64,000 bases of DNA from Enterobacter sp. RHBSTW-00175 (GTDB taxonomy: Bacteria > Pseudomonadota > Gammaproteobacteria > Enterobacterales > Enterobacteriaceae). The DNA lies in the NCBI RefSeq assembly GCF_013927005.1, contig NZ_CP055930.1, forward strand, positions 620,001 to 684,000, read 5' to 3'. Position 1 is the first letter of the stretch. Each line of letters starts with the position of its first letter. The position numbers were made by a program, and so were the translations under genes. The notes under the pieces were generated by a model that ran no database searches, had not been told where the DNA came from, and saw nothing but the letters and a program-made list of their open reading frames with translations. This document shows positions 1 to 9,879 of this stretch, one piece after another.

Positions 1-35
1 TGTTATCAATCTCACAACATAGAGGGGAGGACATC

Positions 36-180
36 TTCCCCTCACCCCGGCCCTCTCCCCAAAGGGGCGAGGGAGAAAAGACAGCCCCAAGCCGTCCCCT
101 CTCCCCAAGTGGGCCAGGGAGAAAAGGCCGCACCGAACCATCCCCTCTCCCCTTTGGGGAGAGGGTTAGGGTGAGGGGAA
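36..180. repeat. Intergenic inverted repeat downstream of iolD
   Basis: The ends TTCCCCTCACCC (36-47) and GGGTGAGGGGAA (169-180) are perfectly complementary. Inside lie further CCCTCTCCCC / GGGGAGAGGG arms, so the stretch can fold into a long imperfect stem. It sits just past the stop codon of iolD. It resembles the C-rich intergenic repeats common in enterobacteria and may end or stabilise the iol transcript. There is no T-run typical of a simple terminator. Confidence 0.6.
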
Positions 181-212
181 ATGAAATGAAAATTTCGTTA
201 AGGAGGGAAAAA

Positions 213-2138
213 TTAATACTGACGCGCTTTTTTCACCTGTGCCTGCGTTTGCAGAGCGGCCTGGCACACCGCAGATGACTCCGCCACCTGCGCATCACCA
301 GTTCGCCACCACGCGGCGTAATCGTGGGTCATGGTCTTCGGTAGCACTTTGATGTCCAGCAGCGTCGGGCCCGGATGTGCGCGTGACGCCTCAAGTGCCG
401 CCAGCAGGCTTTGCTCATCGTTTACCCGCCACGCGCGACAGCCGTAGCTTTGTGCGTTTTGCGCAAAATCGACCTTCACCAGCGGCCCGTCAAGCCGCCC
501 GGTTTTAGGATTGCGCTGGCGGTTTTCCGTGCCAAAGCTGCCCATGCCGTGCCCCATTTGCAGGTTATTAATGCAGCCGAAGCTGGCGTTATCAAACAGC
601 AGAACGGTGACCTTAAGGCCCTCCTGCACCGCGGTTTGCAGCTCGGAGTGCAACATCATGTAAGAGCCATCCCCCACCATGGCGTATACCGGTTGCTCGG
701 GTCTGGCGAGCTTCGCACCAATGGCGGCCGCAATCTCGTAGCCCATGCAGGAATAGCCGTACTCCAGGTGATAGCTGTCCGGCGTTTTGACCTGCCAGAG
801 GCGCTGTAAGTCTCCTGGCAGCGAACCAGCCGCCCCCACCACGATGGCGTCATCTTCAATATGCTGGTTGATAAGCCCCAGCACCCGCGTCTGGGTCAGG
901 CGGGTGTTAAGCGTCTCACCGTATTCCGTCAGTTGCGCATCCAGGTGCCCCGCCACTTCGGGTGTATCTGCCGGATGCCACTGGCGAGCCCACAGACGGC
1001 GACACTCGTCGCGCCAGGCGGATTGCGCCTGGGCAATCTCCTCCCCCCAGCCGCTGCGGTAATCCCTGAGCGTGTGGGTTAAGGACTGCAGCCCGGTCCG
1101 GGCATCAGCAATCAGCGCGGTGGCGTCAAGCTTCAGGGCATCAAACTCGGCCACGTTCAGCAGCAGAAATTCGACGTCAGGATGGGAAAAGAGCGCCTTG
1201 GAGCCGGTGGTAAAGTCGGTCAGGCGCGTACCGATGCCAATCACTAAATCCGCCTTCGGTGCAAGCTGGTTGGCGGCCATTCCGCCCGTCACACCCACCC
1301 CGCCCAGATTAAGTGGGTGGTCACTTACCAGCGCCCCTTTCCCGGCCTGGGTTTCGGCAAACGGCAGTTGTAACGTCTCGACAAATTCACGAAACGCCTC
1401 ATGCGCGCCGGAGTAACGTACGCCGCCGCCACACACCACCAGCGGACGACGCTTGCGGGCGATCAGCGCCTGCGCCTGCGCCAGACGCAGCGGGTCAGGT
1501 GGGCGACGTTCGATGTGATGCACGCGACGCGCGAAGAAGCTCAGGGGATAATCCCAGGCTTCGCCCTGCACGTCCTGGGGCAGGCAGATAGTCACCGCCC
1601 CGGTATTTGCAGGGTCAGTAAGCGTTCGCATCGCGCTTAGCATCGCGCTCATCAGTTGCTCTGGCCGGTTGATGCGGTCCCAGTAGCGGGAGACCGGACG
1701 GAAGCAGTCGTTGGTGCTGATGCTGAGATCGTGATACTGCTCGATTTGCTGTAACACCGGATCCGGCTGGCGACTGGCGTAGATATCTCCCGGCAACAGC
1801 AACAGCGGGATGCGGTTCGCCGTGGCGGTTGCCGCGGCGGTCACCATATTGGCGGCGCCCGGCCCGACGGAAGAGGTGACGGCAAAAATGCGCTGACGGC
1901 GGTGCTGTTTGGCGAATCCCGTCGCCATATGGGCGATCCCCTGCTCATTGCAGCCCTGCATCACCTGCAAATGGCCGGGGTCCTGCTCCAGCGCCTGGCC
2001 AATACCGAGCACGTTGCCATGCCCGAAAATTGTGGCGATACCCTCCACGAAGGGCGTTTCGTCGCCGTCTACGCTGACGTACTGTTGATTAAGGAACCGG
2101 ACCAGCGCCTGAGCCATGGTCATACGTTCGGTTTGCAT
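213..2138 (-). CDS. iolD: 3D-(3,5/4)-trihydroxycyclohexane-1,2-dione hydrolase
   Basis: This thiamine-diphosphate enzyme opens the ring of 3D-trihydroxycyclohexane-1,2-dione to 5-deoxy-glucuronate, the third step of myo-inositol breakdown in the cytoplasm. The 641-residue length is normal for IolD. The N-terminal PYR domain carries the expected cofactor-activating Glu65 in a [13 protein letters not shown] segment. The C-terminal PP domain has the ThDP/Mg motif GDGSYMM (489-495) ending at Asn517. The start is supported by AGGAGG a few bases upstream. It lies 11 bp after iolA on the same strand, so the two are co-transcribed. The rest of the iol genes are not in this window. Confidence 0.93.
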   Translation of the reverse strand: MQTERMTMAQALVRFLNQQYVSVDGDETPFVEGIATIFGHGNVLGIGQALEQDPGHLQVMQGCNEQGIAHMATGFAKQHRRQRIFAVTSSVGPGAANMVTAAATATANRIPLLLLPGDIYASRQPDPVLQQIEQYHDLSISTNDCFRPVSRYWDRINRPEQLMSAMLSAMRTLTDPANTGAVTICLPQDVQGEAWDYPLSFFARRVHHIERRPPDPLRLAQAQALIARKRRPLVVCGGGVRYSGAHEAFREFVETLQLPFAETQAGKGALVSDHPLNLGGVGVTGGMAANQLAPKADLVIGIGTRLTDFTTGSKALFSHPDVEFLLLNVAEFDALKLDATALIADARTGLQSLTHTLRDYRSGWGEEIAQAQSAWRDECRRLWARQWHPADTPEVAGHLDAQLTEYGETLNTRLTQTRVLGLINQHIEDDAIVVGAAGSLPGDLQRLWQVKTPDSYHLEYGYSCMGYEIAAAIGAKLARPEQPVYAMVGDGSYMMLHSELQTAVQEGLKVTVLLFDNASFGCINNLQMGHGMGSFGTENRQRNPKTGRLDGPLVKVDFAQNAQSYGCRAWRVNDEQSLLAALEASRAHPGPTLLDIKVLPKTMTHDYAAWWRTGDAQVAESSAVCQAALQTQAQVKKARQY

Positions 2139-2149
2139 AAAACCTCCTG

Positions 2150-3655
2150 TCAGCCCAGCGTTGGCATGGAGAACGCAGCGCCTGTCTCCTGCTGCATTTC
2201 CGGCCAGCGCGCGGTGATGGTTTTCATTCGGGTGTAGAAACGCACGCCGTCGTTGCCGTGGACGTTGAGCGCACCAAAGATAGAGCGTTTCCAGCCACCA
2301 AAACTGTGGAATGCCATCGGCACCGGGATCGGCACGTTGACCCCCACCATGCCCGCCTGCACTTCTTCGCAGAAGCGGCGCGCACAGCCGCCGTCACGGG
2401 TGAAGATCGCCGAGCCATTACCATATTCATGGCGGTTAATCAGATCCACCGCACTGGCGTAATCTGCTACGCGCACCACAGAAAGCACCGGGCCGAAAAT
2501 CTCTTCTTTATAGATGGTCATCTCCGGAGTGACGTTATCGAACAGCGTCGGCCCGACGAAATAGCCTTGTTCGTGCCCTTTCACGCTGAAGCCGCGACCG
2601 TCCACGCGAAGTTTCGCCCCCTGCGCTTCCCCGCTATCGATGTAGCCCAGCACTTTACTGCGGTGGGCGGAAGAGATAAGCGGACCCATTTCGTTTTCTG
2701 GCGTCTGGTCCAGACCCGGCCCGACGCGCAGCGCGGCAATCTGTTTTTCCAGCCGGGCGCAGAGGTCATCGGCCGTTTTATCACCCACCGCCAGCACCAC
2801 CGAGAGCGCCATGCAGCGTTCCCCCGCTGCGCCGAAGCCTGCGCCCATAATGGCGTTGGCCGCCATCTCCATGTCCGCATCTGGCATTAAAATGCAGTGG
2901 TTTTTCGCACCGCCCAGCGCCTGGCAGCGCTTACCGTGAGCGGACGCGGTCTGGTATATGTATTCCGCAATTGACGTGGAGCCGACAAAGCTCACCGCCT
3001 GCACGCGCGGGTCGGTCAGGAGCACATCAACAGACTCTTTATCGCCCTGCACCACGTTGAACACGCCGTCCGGCAGGCCGGCCTCTTTCAGCAATTGCGC
3101 CAGTGCGAGCGCGAGAGAAGGATCTTTTTCCGACGGTTTCAGCACGAAGGTGTTACCGGTCGCCAGCGCAATCGGGAACATCCACATCGGTACCATCGCC
3201 GGGAAGTTAAACGGCGTGATCCCGACGCAGACCCCAAGCGGTTGCATCAGCGAGTGGCTGTCGACGCCGGTGCCCACGTTCGCAGAGTGTTCACCCTTTT
3301 GCAGATGCGGGATGCCGCAGGCAAATTCCACCACCTCCAGGCCACGGGTCAGTTCGCCCACCGCGTCAGAGAAGACCTTGCCGTGCTCTTCGCTGATGAT
3401 GCGGGCCAGGCGCGCCATGTTCTCTTCCAGCAGCGCCTTGAAGCGGAACATCACACGCGCGCGCTTAAGCGGAGCCTGACGCGCCCACGCCGGAAACGCC
3501 TGCTGCGCGGCGGCAATGGCCTGCCCGGTTTCCTGTGCCGTACTCATCACCACCTGGCGGATCTGCTCGCCAGTGGCCGGGTTGAAGATCGCCTGAACGC
3601 GCTGGTCTGAACCGGTGACACTTTCGCCGTGAATAAAATTCGCTACCGTCTCCAT
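2150..3655 (-). CDS. iolA: CoA-acylating methylmalonate-semialdehyde dehydrogenase
   Basis: An aldehyde dehydrogenase superfamily protein of 501 residues. It oxidises malonate semialdehyde or methylmalonate semialdehyde to acetyl-CoA or propionyl-CoA, the last step of inositol (and valine) degradation. The NAD-fold segment [12 protein letters not shown] is near residue 225 and the catalytic Cys281 sits in [11 protein letters not shown]. The [12 protein letters not shown] stretch typical of MmsA/IolA is near the C-terminus. It is the first gene of the visible iol operon, transcribed divergently from the RpiR regulator. Its neighbour iolD favours the IolA role over MmsA of valine catabolism. 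Confidence 0.92.
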   Translation of the reverse strand: METVANFIHGESVTGSDQRVQAIFNPATGEQIRQVVMSTAQETGQAIAAAQQAFPAWARQAPLKRARVMFRFKALLEENMARLARIISEEHGKVFSDAVGELTRGLEVVEFACGIPHLQKGEHSANVGTGVDSHSLMQPLGVCVGITPFNFPAMVPMWMFPIALATGNTFVLKPSEKDPSLALALAQLLKEAGLPDGVFNVVQGDKESVDVLLTDPRVQAVSFVGSTSIAEYIYQTASAHGKRCQALGGAKNHCILMPDADMEMAANAIMGAGFGAAGERCMALSVVLAVGDKTADDLCARLEKQIAALRVGPGLDQTPENEMGPLISSAHRSKVLGYIDSGEAQGAKLRVDGRGFSVKGHEQGYFVGPTLFDNVTPEMTIYKEEIFGPVLSVVRVADYASAVDLINRHEYGNGSAIFTRDGGCARRFCEEVQAGMVGVNVPIPVPMAFHSFGGWKRSIFGALNVHGNDGVRFYTRMKTITARWPEMQQETGAAFSMPTLG

Positions 3656-3947
3656 CCTTAACCTCTCGCTGTTGATACGTGATTGTTACCTGAACACTGT
3701 GTACTGAACACTATATATGAAACAAATATTCCATTTTAAGTTGAAATAAAATAAATGATGATTATTGTGATCAAGGATGGATTTTTATGTTAACAGCCAA
3801 CAACACTGACGCAGCGTGCGCTATTAAGGGATTTCGGGCGAGGAAATGACTGAAGCTTCTGTTTCATTTTTGCTGCCAGATGGATGGCCGACATTTAAAA
3901 GACGCGGTTTTGCGTTTAGAATCATATGACTGTATTTGGGGGATAAC
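3656..3947. promoter_or_regulatory. Divergent iol control region
   Basis: This AT-rich gap of about 290 bp separates iolA from the regulator gene. It holds an imperfect inverted repeat TGAAACAAATATTCCA (about 3717-3732) and a second GAAAT/ATTTT-rich stretch, which fits the TTTC/GGAA-type half-sites bound by RpiR family inositol regulators. I cannot place -35/-10 boxes with confidence. Confidence 0.45.
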
Positions 3948-4778
3948 ATGACGACAGCAACCAGCCTGAACGAACTGCAGCAGCAAATCCGCGATCGCTA
4001 CGATAGCCTGAGCAAGAGGCTGCAGCAGGTTTCCCGCTACGTGCTGGATAACACCAACAGCGTGGCCTTTGATACGGTTGCCGTTATTGCCGAGCGCGCC
4101 GATGTGCCGCCGTCGACGCTGATCCGCTTTGCCAACGCCTTTGACTTCACCGGGTTCAACGAAATGAAACAGCTGTTTCGTATGAACCTGGTGGAAGAAA
4201 CCGCCAGCTACAGCGATCGCGCCCGGCTGTTCCGCGAAATGGAGAACGAGACCGTACCGGAAACGCCGCTCGATATCCTGCAAGAGTTCGCCCGTTCAAA
4301 TGCACAGGCGCTACAGCAGCTGGCCGCCCGTGCCGAGCCGGAGATGCTGGAGCGTGCCGTTCAGCTGTTGGCCGATGCCGACACCATCTACATCGCCGGT
4401 TTACGTCGCTCCTTTAGCGTCGCCGCCTATCTGACCTACGCCCTGAGCCATCTGGAGTGCCGCCCTATTCTGCTCGACGGCATGGGCGGGATGCTGCGCG
4501 AACAGATCAGCCGCATTAAGGCGCGCGACATTGTGGTGTCGATCAGCTTCTCGCCGTACGCGGAAGAGACGGTGATGGTCAGCGAAACTGCCGCCAGCGT
4601 CGGTGCGCGGCAGATTGTGATTACCGATAGCCAGATAAGCCCCCTGGCGACGTTCAGCGATCTCTGCTTTGTGGTGAAAGAGGCGCAGGTGGACGCGTTT
4701 CGATCTCAGTCAGCGACGCTGTGCCTGGTGCAGTCGCTGGTGGTGGCGCTGGCGTATCGGTTGGGTGAGGGGAAGTGA
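3948..4778 (+). CDS. iolR: RpiR family inositol-operon regulator
   Basis: A probable repressor of the divergent iol genes. The N-terminal HTH_6 domain covers roughly residues 10-85 (SKRLQQVSRYVLDNT ... DVPPSTLIRFANAFDFTGFNEMKQLF). The C-terminal SIS sugar-phosphate-binding domain (about 125-260) contains the IYIAGLRRSFSVAAYL and VVSISFSPYAEETV segments and probably senses a phosphorylated inositol intermediate. The start is ATG at 3948, eight bases after GGGGGA, giving 276 residues; a TTG four codons upstream is in frame but lacks a ribosome site. The role rests on its position beside iolA and on family membership. It now ends about 60 bp from the prophage boundary. Confidence 0.8.
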   Translation: MTTATSLNELQQQIRDRYDSLSKRLQQVSRYVLDNTNSVAFDTVAVIAERADVPPSTLIRFANAFDFTGFNEMKQLFRMNLVEETASYSDRARLFREMENETVPETPLDILQEFARSNAQALQQLAARAEPEMLERAVQLLADADTIYIAGLRRSFSVAAYLTYALSHLECRPILLDGMGGMLREQISRIKARDIVVSISFSPYAEETVMVSETAASVGARQIVITDSQISPLATFSDLCFVVKEAQVDAFRSQSATLCLVQSLVVALAYRLGEGK

Positions 4779-4785
4779 GGAAATA

Positions 4786-4818
4786 AAAAACCCCCTGCGC
4801 AGGCAGAGGGTTTTGGGG
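4786..4818. terminator. Original guaA terminator, shared with iolR
   Basis: The arms AACCCcCTG and CAGaGGGTT surround CGCAGG. Read on the minus strand the hairpin is followed by TTTTTTATTT, a good rho-independent terminator. Before prophage insertion this hairpin lay just past the guaA stop codon, so it is the ancestral guaA terminator; it now only serves the converging iolR transcript. Confidence 0.75.
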
Positions 4819-4836
4819 TTAGATCAGAGGGGGATT

Positions 4837-4849
4837 ATTCCCACTCAAT
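4837..4849. repeat. attL: Prophage attachment site, left
   Basis: ATTCCCACTCAAT is repeated exactly at 46096-46108, inside the end of guaA. On the minus strand it reads ATTGAGTGGGAAT, the last guaA codons. To its left is host DNA (the old guaA stop TAA and terminator), to its right prophage DNA. Integration at this GAGTGGGAAT motif is well known for guaA-directed integrases. Confidence 0.85.
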
Positions 4850-4959
4850 TATTTACGGATAACATAACCGATTGACTGGTAACAACTTTCTTAAATCTAA
4901 TTTTCATCGTACCGTTTTATATACCGTCACCGGAAATCAGTACCATGAAAAATACCATG
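4850..4959. other. Left prophage end with integrase arm-like sites
   Basis: A non-coding stretch between attL and Rz. It holds ATACCGTCACC (4921-4931), repeated exactly at 45958-45968 on the integrase side, plus the related ATACCATGTCACC (4951-4963) and TACCGT/TACCATG boxes. Repeats at both prophage ends are typical of arm-type binding sites of tyrosine integrases. Confidence 0.5.
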
Positions 4960-5442
4960 TCACCTGGTCAACGAATCGTACTGCTTTTCGCAGACTCGTC
5001 CGGCTTCGGCGGCCCTGTCAGCGTACTCTGCCAGTTGTCGGTTTCGCTCGAGAGATTTGCTGAGCACGTCGGCAAGCAAAACTCCGGTGTCTGCGGCTGA
5101 CGCCCCAGAGCCGACAGTGGCGTTATACTGCCTGAGCTGCTCACGGATGGCAACGAGCTGTTGCTGCAACCGGCCAGCGCGAGCGGCAGCATCAAGAGCA
5201 TCATTGCGCGCCTGGTCGATCCTCTGCTGCGCTTCACGTTCATTGGTCGCTTTCTCCTTTTCGTCCTGCTGACGAGCTTTCTCATCTTCGGCTTTGCGGT
5301 CTGCCTGCGCCTTCGCATAACCGGCGGCGTACTGCTGGTCTCCGTGGACATTCCAGGCAACCACTCCGCCTATAACCAAGGCAGCAAGCATCACCACGAT
5401 AAGCAACTGTTTCCAGTACGCTTTGACGAATGCCCAGATCAT
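4960..5442 (-). CDS. Rz: Rz-like inner-membrane spanin
   Basis: The protein (160 aa) has one N-terminal membrane anchor (residues about 11-31, KQLLIVVMLAALVIGGVVAW) followed by a long charged coiled coil, the layout of DUF2514/Rz spanins. With Rz1 it spans the periplasm and fuses the two membranes at the last step of lysis. It is the last gene of the lysis cassette and overlaps the preceding small gene by four bases (ATGA). Confidence 0.85.
   Translation of the reverse strand: MIWAFVKAYWKQLLIVVMLAALVIGGVVAWNVHGDQQYAAGYAKAQADRKAEDEKARQQDEKEKATNEREAQQRIDQARNDALDAAARAGRLQQQLVAIREQLRQYNATVGSGASAADTGVLLADVLSKSLERNRQLAEYADRAAEAGRVCEKQYDSLTR
4968..5204 (-). CDS. Rz1: Rz1-like outer-membrane spanin lipoprotein, embedded in Rz
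   Basis: This 78-residue frame lies wholly inside Rz. From ATG at 5204 the protein begins MMLLMLPLALAGC, a signal peptide with an LALAGC lipobox, so the mature chain would be lipid-anchored at Cys13. A PPKP stretch is near the C-terminus. An embedded lipoprotein frame is the hallmark of Rz/Rz1 pairs. Confidence 0.82.
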   Translation of the reverse strand: MMLLMLPLALAGCSNSSLPSVSSSGSITPLSALGRQPQTPEFCLPTCSANLSSETDNWQSTLTGPPKPDESAKSSTIR

Positions 5443-5663
5443 AGGATTGCCTTTGGCTGAAAGCGCCTAACGTTAATTGGCTCGCCATAAGGCCATGACC
5501 AGTTCAGCCAGGTAAAAGTTTTCAGTTCACACATTCCATCAAACCACTCGCCAGGTTCAATGTCTGAATAACTGCAAACTATCTCCATGCCTCGCTCTGT
5601 TTCTTGCAGAGCAACAGTATCCGTCTCCCATCTTGGGATGAGTGAAGAGATTATTCTTTTCAT
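5439..5663 (-). CDS. Small lysis-cassette protein of unknown function
   Basis: The frame (74 aa) lies between endolysin and Rz, with four-base ATGA overlaps at both ends, so it is translationally coupled. The product is rich in Trp and acidic residues (GEWFDGMCELKTFTWLNWSW), with no signal peptide or membrane segment. I do not recognise the family. Confidence 0.65.
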   Translation of the reverse strand: MKRIISSLIPRWETDTVALQETERGMEIVCSYSDIEPGEWFDGMCELKTFTWLNWSWPYGEPINVRRFQPKAIL

Positions 5664-6286
5664 AAAAGAGCCTTACGGGCAGCACCGTAACGAGCGCGCC
5701 GGTCATCGATGCCATTCTGGCCGCCATTGATGATCTGCGTGACGCGCACCAGGTCGCCGGTGTACTTCATGCAGCCTTTAGTGGCAAAGAACCACGCAGC
5801 GCTGCGGGCAGCGTACTCATCCTGCGCCAGCAGTTCAGGTTGTTTAACCAGATCCACCTTCAGGCCGTTGCCACAGTCGCGGTAGTTGTTCAGTCCTGTG
5901 ATCTGGATAAGCCCGCGACCGCGATAAAACCAACCGTCAGTAGGCCCGTTATTCCCCATGCGTTTGCTGTACACCAGGTTGGCGATGGCACGCTGGCGCT
6001 CCAGTGGCAGTGATGGCTCACCAGCACGGCGACCCAGCGCGTTGGCCTGTCCCTGCGTGAGTCGGCCAGCTCGGACGAATCCAGCCAGCCCGGTCACGCT
6101 GTAATTGAAGTTCTCCTGCAACCTGGTAAAGCCGCCAGACTCATGCCCCACCTGCGCGATAAACATCGCCTGGTGCTCAGGAATATCGATACCAAACTCT
6201 TTCATGGCAGCGGTGATATGCGGAAACCAGCGTGTGGCCAGCACGTCACTGATACCAGCTGCACGCTGAAACTGATTAATGTCCAT
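5660..6286 (-). CDS. Phage endolysin, glycoside hydrolase family 19
   Basis: This chitinase-fold lysozyme (208 aa) cleaves peptidoglycan during lysis. The family's catalytic-Glu motif is visible as HESGGF (Glu49), followed by LQENFNYS, and the substrate-cleft signature YRGRGLIQITGLNNYR is near residue 120. No signal peptide is seen, so release should depend on the holins. It overlaps the upstream holin gene by 11 bases. Confidence 0.9.
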   Translation of the reverse strand: MDINQFQRAAGISDVLATRWFPHITAAMKEFGIDIPEHQAMFIAQVGHESGGFTRLQENFNYSVTGLAGFVRAGRLTQGQANALGRRAGEPSLPLERQRAIANLVYSKRMGNNGPTDGWFYRGRGLIQITGLNNYRDCGNGLKVDLVKQPELLAQDEYAARSAAWFFATKGCMKYTGDLVRVTQIINGGQNGIDDRRARYGAARKALL

Positions 6287-6569
6287 GCTGGGACCTCGTT
6301 ATCTTGAAGATTTGCACCACGTTCCCTTTTGTCTTGATGAGCGCAGCCAGGAACACGGCTTTAATGATGACTTCTGACCAGTCGGCGCTGACGTAGTACC
6401 CGTAGAACGTCCGGATAGGAACGCTGGCGGCCACGACGATCAGCACGTAGGCGAGCCATCCACCCCACCAGCGATGGCGTGCCCCGTCACGACGAAACAG
6501 AAGAACTCGGATTGCAATGCCACCACAGATAGCGGCGTTAAGGATGAGAAGCATCTCAGGACTGGTCAT
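6276..6569 (-). CDS. Phage holin, three-segment type
   Basis: A small hydrophobic protein (97 aa) with about three membrane segments (residues 7-24, 36-52 and 66-80) and a charged tail. This resembles the Phage_holin_3 families. It overlaps both the other holin gene and the endolysin. It probably makes the inner-membrane lesion that releases the endolysin, or acts as antiholin to the neighbour. Confidence 0.75.
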   Translation of the reverse strand: MTSPEMLLILNAAICGGIAIRVLLFRRDGARHRWWGGWLAYVLIVVAASVPIRTFYGYYVSADWSEVIIKAVFLAALIKTKGNVVQIFKITRSQHGH

Positions 6570-6960
6570 CGTCTTTTCTCCCCGGGATCAGGTCGCGCGG
6601 ATTTTCAGAACGGTGATACAGCCATGAGCCGATGCGGACAGCAACGATTGAGGAGACGAAAGAACCGGCAGAGAACACGACACCTTTCTCGAACATGTCA
6701 GGAGTCACGCCGGGAAGCATTGCCGCAAGGCCGATGAGGATAGTTGCCGTTGGTTTGTAGAAGAGAAGCCCGCAGAAGAAGCTGATGACAGAAAGAAGTA
6801 ACCTGCGCTTTATCGGATATTCTGCCGCGAAGGTAACGAAAATTACCGCCCCGGCCAGACCACCGATAACCACTTCTGACGGGACGCCCACCAGCCACGC
6901 GCCAAGCGCACCAATGCTAAGCCCCTGATTGACATCTGACACCGTCATGGATGCAGACAT
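6556..6960 (-). CDS. Second phage holin
   Basis: This membrane protein has three to four hydrophobic segments (SIGALGAWLVGV, VVIGGLAGAVIFVTFAA, LLLSVISFFCGLLFY, VVFSAGSFVSSIVAV) and a charged C-terminus, as in the Phage_holin_8 family. ATG at 6960 follows GGTGGT; a GTG three codons upstream is possible but less likely. It is first in the lysis operon and starts beside an operator-bearing promoter region. Two holins fit the epsilon15 pattern. Confidence 0.75.
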   Translation of the reverse strand: MSASMTVSDVNQGLSIGALGAWLVGVPSEVVIGGLAGAVIFVTFAAEYPIKRRLLLSVISFFCGLLFYKPTATILIGLAAMLPGVTPDMFEKGVVFSAGSFVSSIVAVRIGSWLYHRSENPRDLIPGRKDDDQS

Positions 6961-7113
6961 AGTGACCACCGTTTAATGTGCATAAAGAACCCCCTTGGTT
7001 GGTGAGTTCATCATACACAATAAACCATATGTGGATTAAATTTCATCGGATAACTCTTAACGAAATTACCCTAAAGGTGATAAAGTGATGTTTTATTTTT
7101 TACGGATGAAACA
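6961..7113. promoter_or_regulatory. Divergent lysis/gtr promoter region with prophage operator
   Basis: The region between the lysis operon (minus) and gtrA (plus) holds AACCATATGTGGATTA (7023-7038), one of a second set of prophage repeats, and TTACCCTAAAGGTGA (7066-7080), a 9/10 match to the TTACC-N5-GGTAA operator. No GATC sites are present, so the Dam/OxyR phase-variation signature of many gtr operons is absent. Confidence 0.65.
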
Positions 7114-7476
7114 GTGCTTAAGTTATTTGCCAGATACACTTCGATAGGTGTGATTAACACACTCATTCACTGGGTTGTGTTTGCAATCTGCATTTATTGG
7201 TTACACGCCAGCCAGGCGATAGGGAATTTTTCAGGGTTCATAGTCGCTGTGTCATTCAGTTTCTTTGCAAATGCAAGATTCACGTTTAGAGCATCGACAA
7301 CCACCATGAGATACATGCTTTATGTTGGGTTTATGGGGGCTCTTAGCGCCATTGTTGGCCTAGCAGGTGACAAATCTGGAATGGCACCAATTATCACGTT
7401 AATCATATTTTCCGTCATCAGTCTGGTGTGCGGCTTCGTCTACTCAAAATTCATTGTGTTTAGGGATGCGAAATGA
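7114..7476 (+). CDS. gtrA: GtrA-family bactoprenol-glucose flippase
   Basis: A 120-residue membrane protein with four hydrophobic segments and the N-terminal [20 protein letters not shown] signature of GtrA/DPMS flippases. It is thought to move undecaprenyl-phosphate-glucose to the periplasmic face for O-antigen modification. The likely start is GTG at 7114. It overlaps gtrB by four bases. Confidence 0.88.
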   Translation: MLKLFARYTSIGVINTLIHWVVFAICIYWLHASQAIGNFSGFIVAVSFSFFANARFTFRASTTTMRYMLYVGFMGALSAIVGLAGDKSGMAPIITLIIFSVISLVCGFVYSKFIVFRDAK

Positions 7477-8390
7477 AAATTTCTCTGGTCGTTCCGGTCT
7501 TTAATGAAGAAGAAGCAATTCCGATCTTCTATAAAACGGTGCGGGAGTTTGAAGAGTTAAAGTGGCATGAAGTTGAGATAGTCTTCATAAATGACGGTAG
7601 CAAAGACGCGACAGAATCTATCATAAACGCGCTTGCTATCGCTGATCCGCTTGTTGTGCCGCTCTCATTTACCCGCAACTTTGGTAAGGAACCTGCACTT
7701 TTCGCCGGGCTGGATAATGCCACTGGTGATGCAATAATCCCTATCGATGTCGACTTGCAGGACCCGATTGAAGTTATTCCGCACCTGATAGCTAAATGGC
7801 AGGATGGAGCTGACATGGTTCTGGCCAAGCGTTCAGATCGCTCTACTGACGGTCACCTTAAGCGTAAAACAGCCGAATGGTTCTATAAGCTGCATAACAA
7901 AATCAGCAACCCGCAGATTGAAGAGAACGTGGGCGACTTCCGTTTGATGTCCCGCGATGTAGTGGAGAATATTAAGCTGATGCCCGAGCGCAACCTGTTC
8001 ATGAAAGGCGTGCTTAGCTGGGTCGGTGGGCGCACTGACGTAGTGGAATACGCCAGGGCAGAACGCGTTGCAGGAAGTACCAAGTTCAATGGATGGAAGC
8101 TATGGAACCTGGCTCTTGAAGGCATCACTAGTTTCTCGACCTTCCCGCTGCGCATGTGGACATATATCGGCTTATTCGTTGCCGGTATTTCGTTCCTTTA
8201 TGGCGCTTGGATGATTGTCGATAAATTGTTGTTTGGCAACAATGTTCCTGGTTACCCATCGTTACTGGTTTCGATTCTGTTCCTCGGTGGGGTTCAGCTA
8301 ATCGGGATCGGCGTTCTCGGTGAGTACATTGGAAGGATTTATGTTGAGGTCAAGAACCGTCCTCGCTATATATTGAAGGCAAAGAAATGA
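7473..8390 (+). CDS. gtrB: Bactoprenol glucosyltransferase
   Basis: This GT2-family enzyme (305 aa) loads glucose from UDP-glucose onto undecaprenyl phosphate. The N-terminal fold shows [14 protein letters not shown] and [11 protein letters not shown], then the DVDLQDP metal-binding motif. Two C-terminal membrane helices (about 230-255 and 264-288) place it at the inner membrane. It is coupled to both neighbours by ATGA overlaps, and is the conserved middle member of gtrABC. Confidence 0.93.
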   Translation: MKISLVVPVFNEEEAIPIFYKTVREFEELKWHEVEIVFINDGSKDATESIINALAIADPLVVPLSFTRNFGKEPALFAGLDNATGDAIIPIDVDLQDPIEVIPHLIAKWQDGADMVLAKRSDRSTDGHLKRKTAEWFYKLHNKISNPQIEENVGDFRLMSRDVVENIKLMPERNLFMKGVLSWVGGRTDVVEYARAERVAGSTKFNGWKLWNLALEGITSFSTFPLRMWTYIGLFVAGISFLYGAWMIVDKLLFGNNVPGYPSLLVSILFLGGVQLIGIGVLGEYIGRIYVEVKNRPRYILKAKK

Positions 8391-9847
8391 CTAACAATAA
8401 TATTGTAGATTTTAGGCTTTACTTTTTATTGTCTATGGTTTGCGGACTGGCTCTTTACGGTTTCGAGATAACCAATTTCTCACTATCAATAGATGAAGAG
8501 TTTTCAAATAACTTTGCTCAGACTATAAGCCTTGGCAGGTGGGGTCATGCGTTACTTAGAGAGTATATTCTCCAAGAACCATTTGCAGCATTCTTTACTC
8601 CATTGTTGGCAGTTGTCGCTTTTTCACTTTCAGCATCAGTGTTTGCGATATCTACAGGCCTTGATAAATTTTACGCCTCAGTTATTGCTGTGCTTTATGT
8701 TTCCATTCCCCAGTTTACATATCAGATAGCATTTTCTAACCAGAGCGATACCGTTGGAATTGCATTTTTACTTGCATCTATTTCAGTTTATGCATTTAAA
8801 CTGACTGGGTATAAGGTTTTAAGTTATGGAACGCTGGTATCGGTTATCTGTTATGTAATGTCATCTTCAATTTATCAGTCAATGGTATTCCTACCTGTTA
8901 GCATGATTATATCAGTGGTGACATTTGATCTGCTAAGAGAAAGGATAACACAAAAAGATTCGCTCTTTGTGCTGGTGAAATTCGCCGTGCTTGCTGCTGT
9001 ATCAGTGATAATCTACAGCCTTGCATCACGATTTGCACAGGCATACACAGGCTTCGTGAACGAGGGATATCTTGATGACAAGATATCGTGGTCTACTGCT
9101 GGTATGACTAACTCAATTGCATCTATCTTAAATTATATAGAAAGCTACATCACGGCTACAGCACCAGTCGGACTATCATGTTATTTTATCGCATTTATAT
9201 CTGCACTGGCATCTATAATATTGCTTCTTATAAAAGGAATTAAATCACCATTCCTGTATGCTCTAGTGGTTATATCTGTATTTTCGCCATTCCTGATTAA
9301 CGTTGCTTTCGGTGGCACAATGCCTGAAAGAACAATGACCGCTCTTAGCGTTGGGTTCTCAACTTCAGTTGGAATGCTTCTTTTCCTGCTTGGTAAAAAA
9401 TCAATAGCTATTATCTCATGTATAATATTGATGTTAAGCGGATCAGTTTATTCAAACAAAATGATTTTTGCAGATTACGCCTCTTACCAAGCTGATGTCC
9501 AAATGGCTAACAGGATTTTAATGTCAGTCTATGCAAAATATCCTGACTTTGACCAGGCTAGAACTCCTGTATATTTTCATGGGGCCTGGAAAAATGACAG
9601 AGTATGGCCTGAGAAAATGCACTCATTTGGGAACTCTTTCTTCTCATGGGATGGAGGTAAGAACAGAAGGATAATGAACTTTATGGCTAAAAGCGGAGTG
9701 GCTCAAATGCATAAAGTCGAGAATGGAAAACTTGGTGGGCTTGATAATGCTGCCAGGTCTATGCCGGTGTGGCCTAACCCTGGCAGCATTGAGATGAGCG
9801 ATGGGGCATTGATTATAAAACTTGGAAATGCTCCAAGTCGTGATTAA
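8387..9847 (+). CDS. Serotype-specific O-antigen glucosyltransferase (GtrC type)
   Basis: A large membrane protein (486 aa) with about ten hydrophobic segments and a soluble C-terminal part. It sits third in the gtr operon, where the serotype-specific transferase is always found. It would move glucose from bactoprenol to a particular O-antigen sugar, changing the phage receptor and blocking superinfection. The coding sequence is clearly more AT-rich than neighbouring phage genes, a usual sign of recent exchange. The exact linkage cannot be read from sequence. Confidence 0.82.
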   Translation: MTNNNIVDFRLYFLLSMVCGLALYGFEITNFSLSIDEEFSNNFAQTISLGRWGHALLREYILQEPFAAFFTPLLAVVAFSLSASVFAISTGLDKFYASVIAVLYVSIPQFTYQIAFSNQSDTVGIAFLLASISVYAFKLTGYKVLSYGTLVSVICYVMSSSIYQSMVFLPVSMIISVVTFDLLRERITQKDSLFVLVKFAVLAAVSVIIYSLASRFAQAYTGFVNEGYLDDKISWSTAGMTNSIASILNYIESYITATAPVGLSCYFIAFISALASIILLLIKGIKSPFLYALVVISVFSPFLINVAFGGTMPERTMTALSVGFSTSVGMLLFLLGKKSIAIISCIILMLSGSVYSNKMIFADYASYQADVQMANRILMSVYAKYPDFDQARTPVYFHGAWKNDRVWPEKMHSFGNSFFSWDGGKNRRIMNFMAKSGVAQMHKVENGKLGGLDNAARSMPVWPNPGSIEMSDGALIIKLGNAPSRD

Positions 9848-9854
9848 TTTTATT

Positions 9855-9879
9855 CCCCCGAATATCGGGGGCTTTTTTT
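9855..9879 (+). terminator. gtr operon terminator
   Basis: The hairpin CCCCCGA-ATA-TCGGGGG is followed by CTTTTTTTA. It lies between the convergent gtr operon and the tailspike gene and abuts the tailspike stop codon. Confidence 0.85.

Noticed and set aside
2258..2890. Open frame of about 210 codons antisense to iolA
   Set aside because: Opposite a well-supported dehydrogenase, without start signals.
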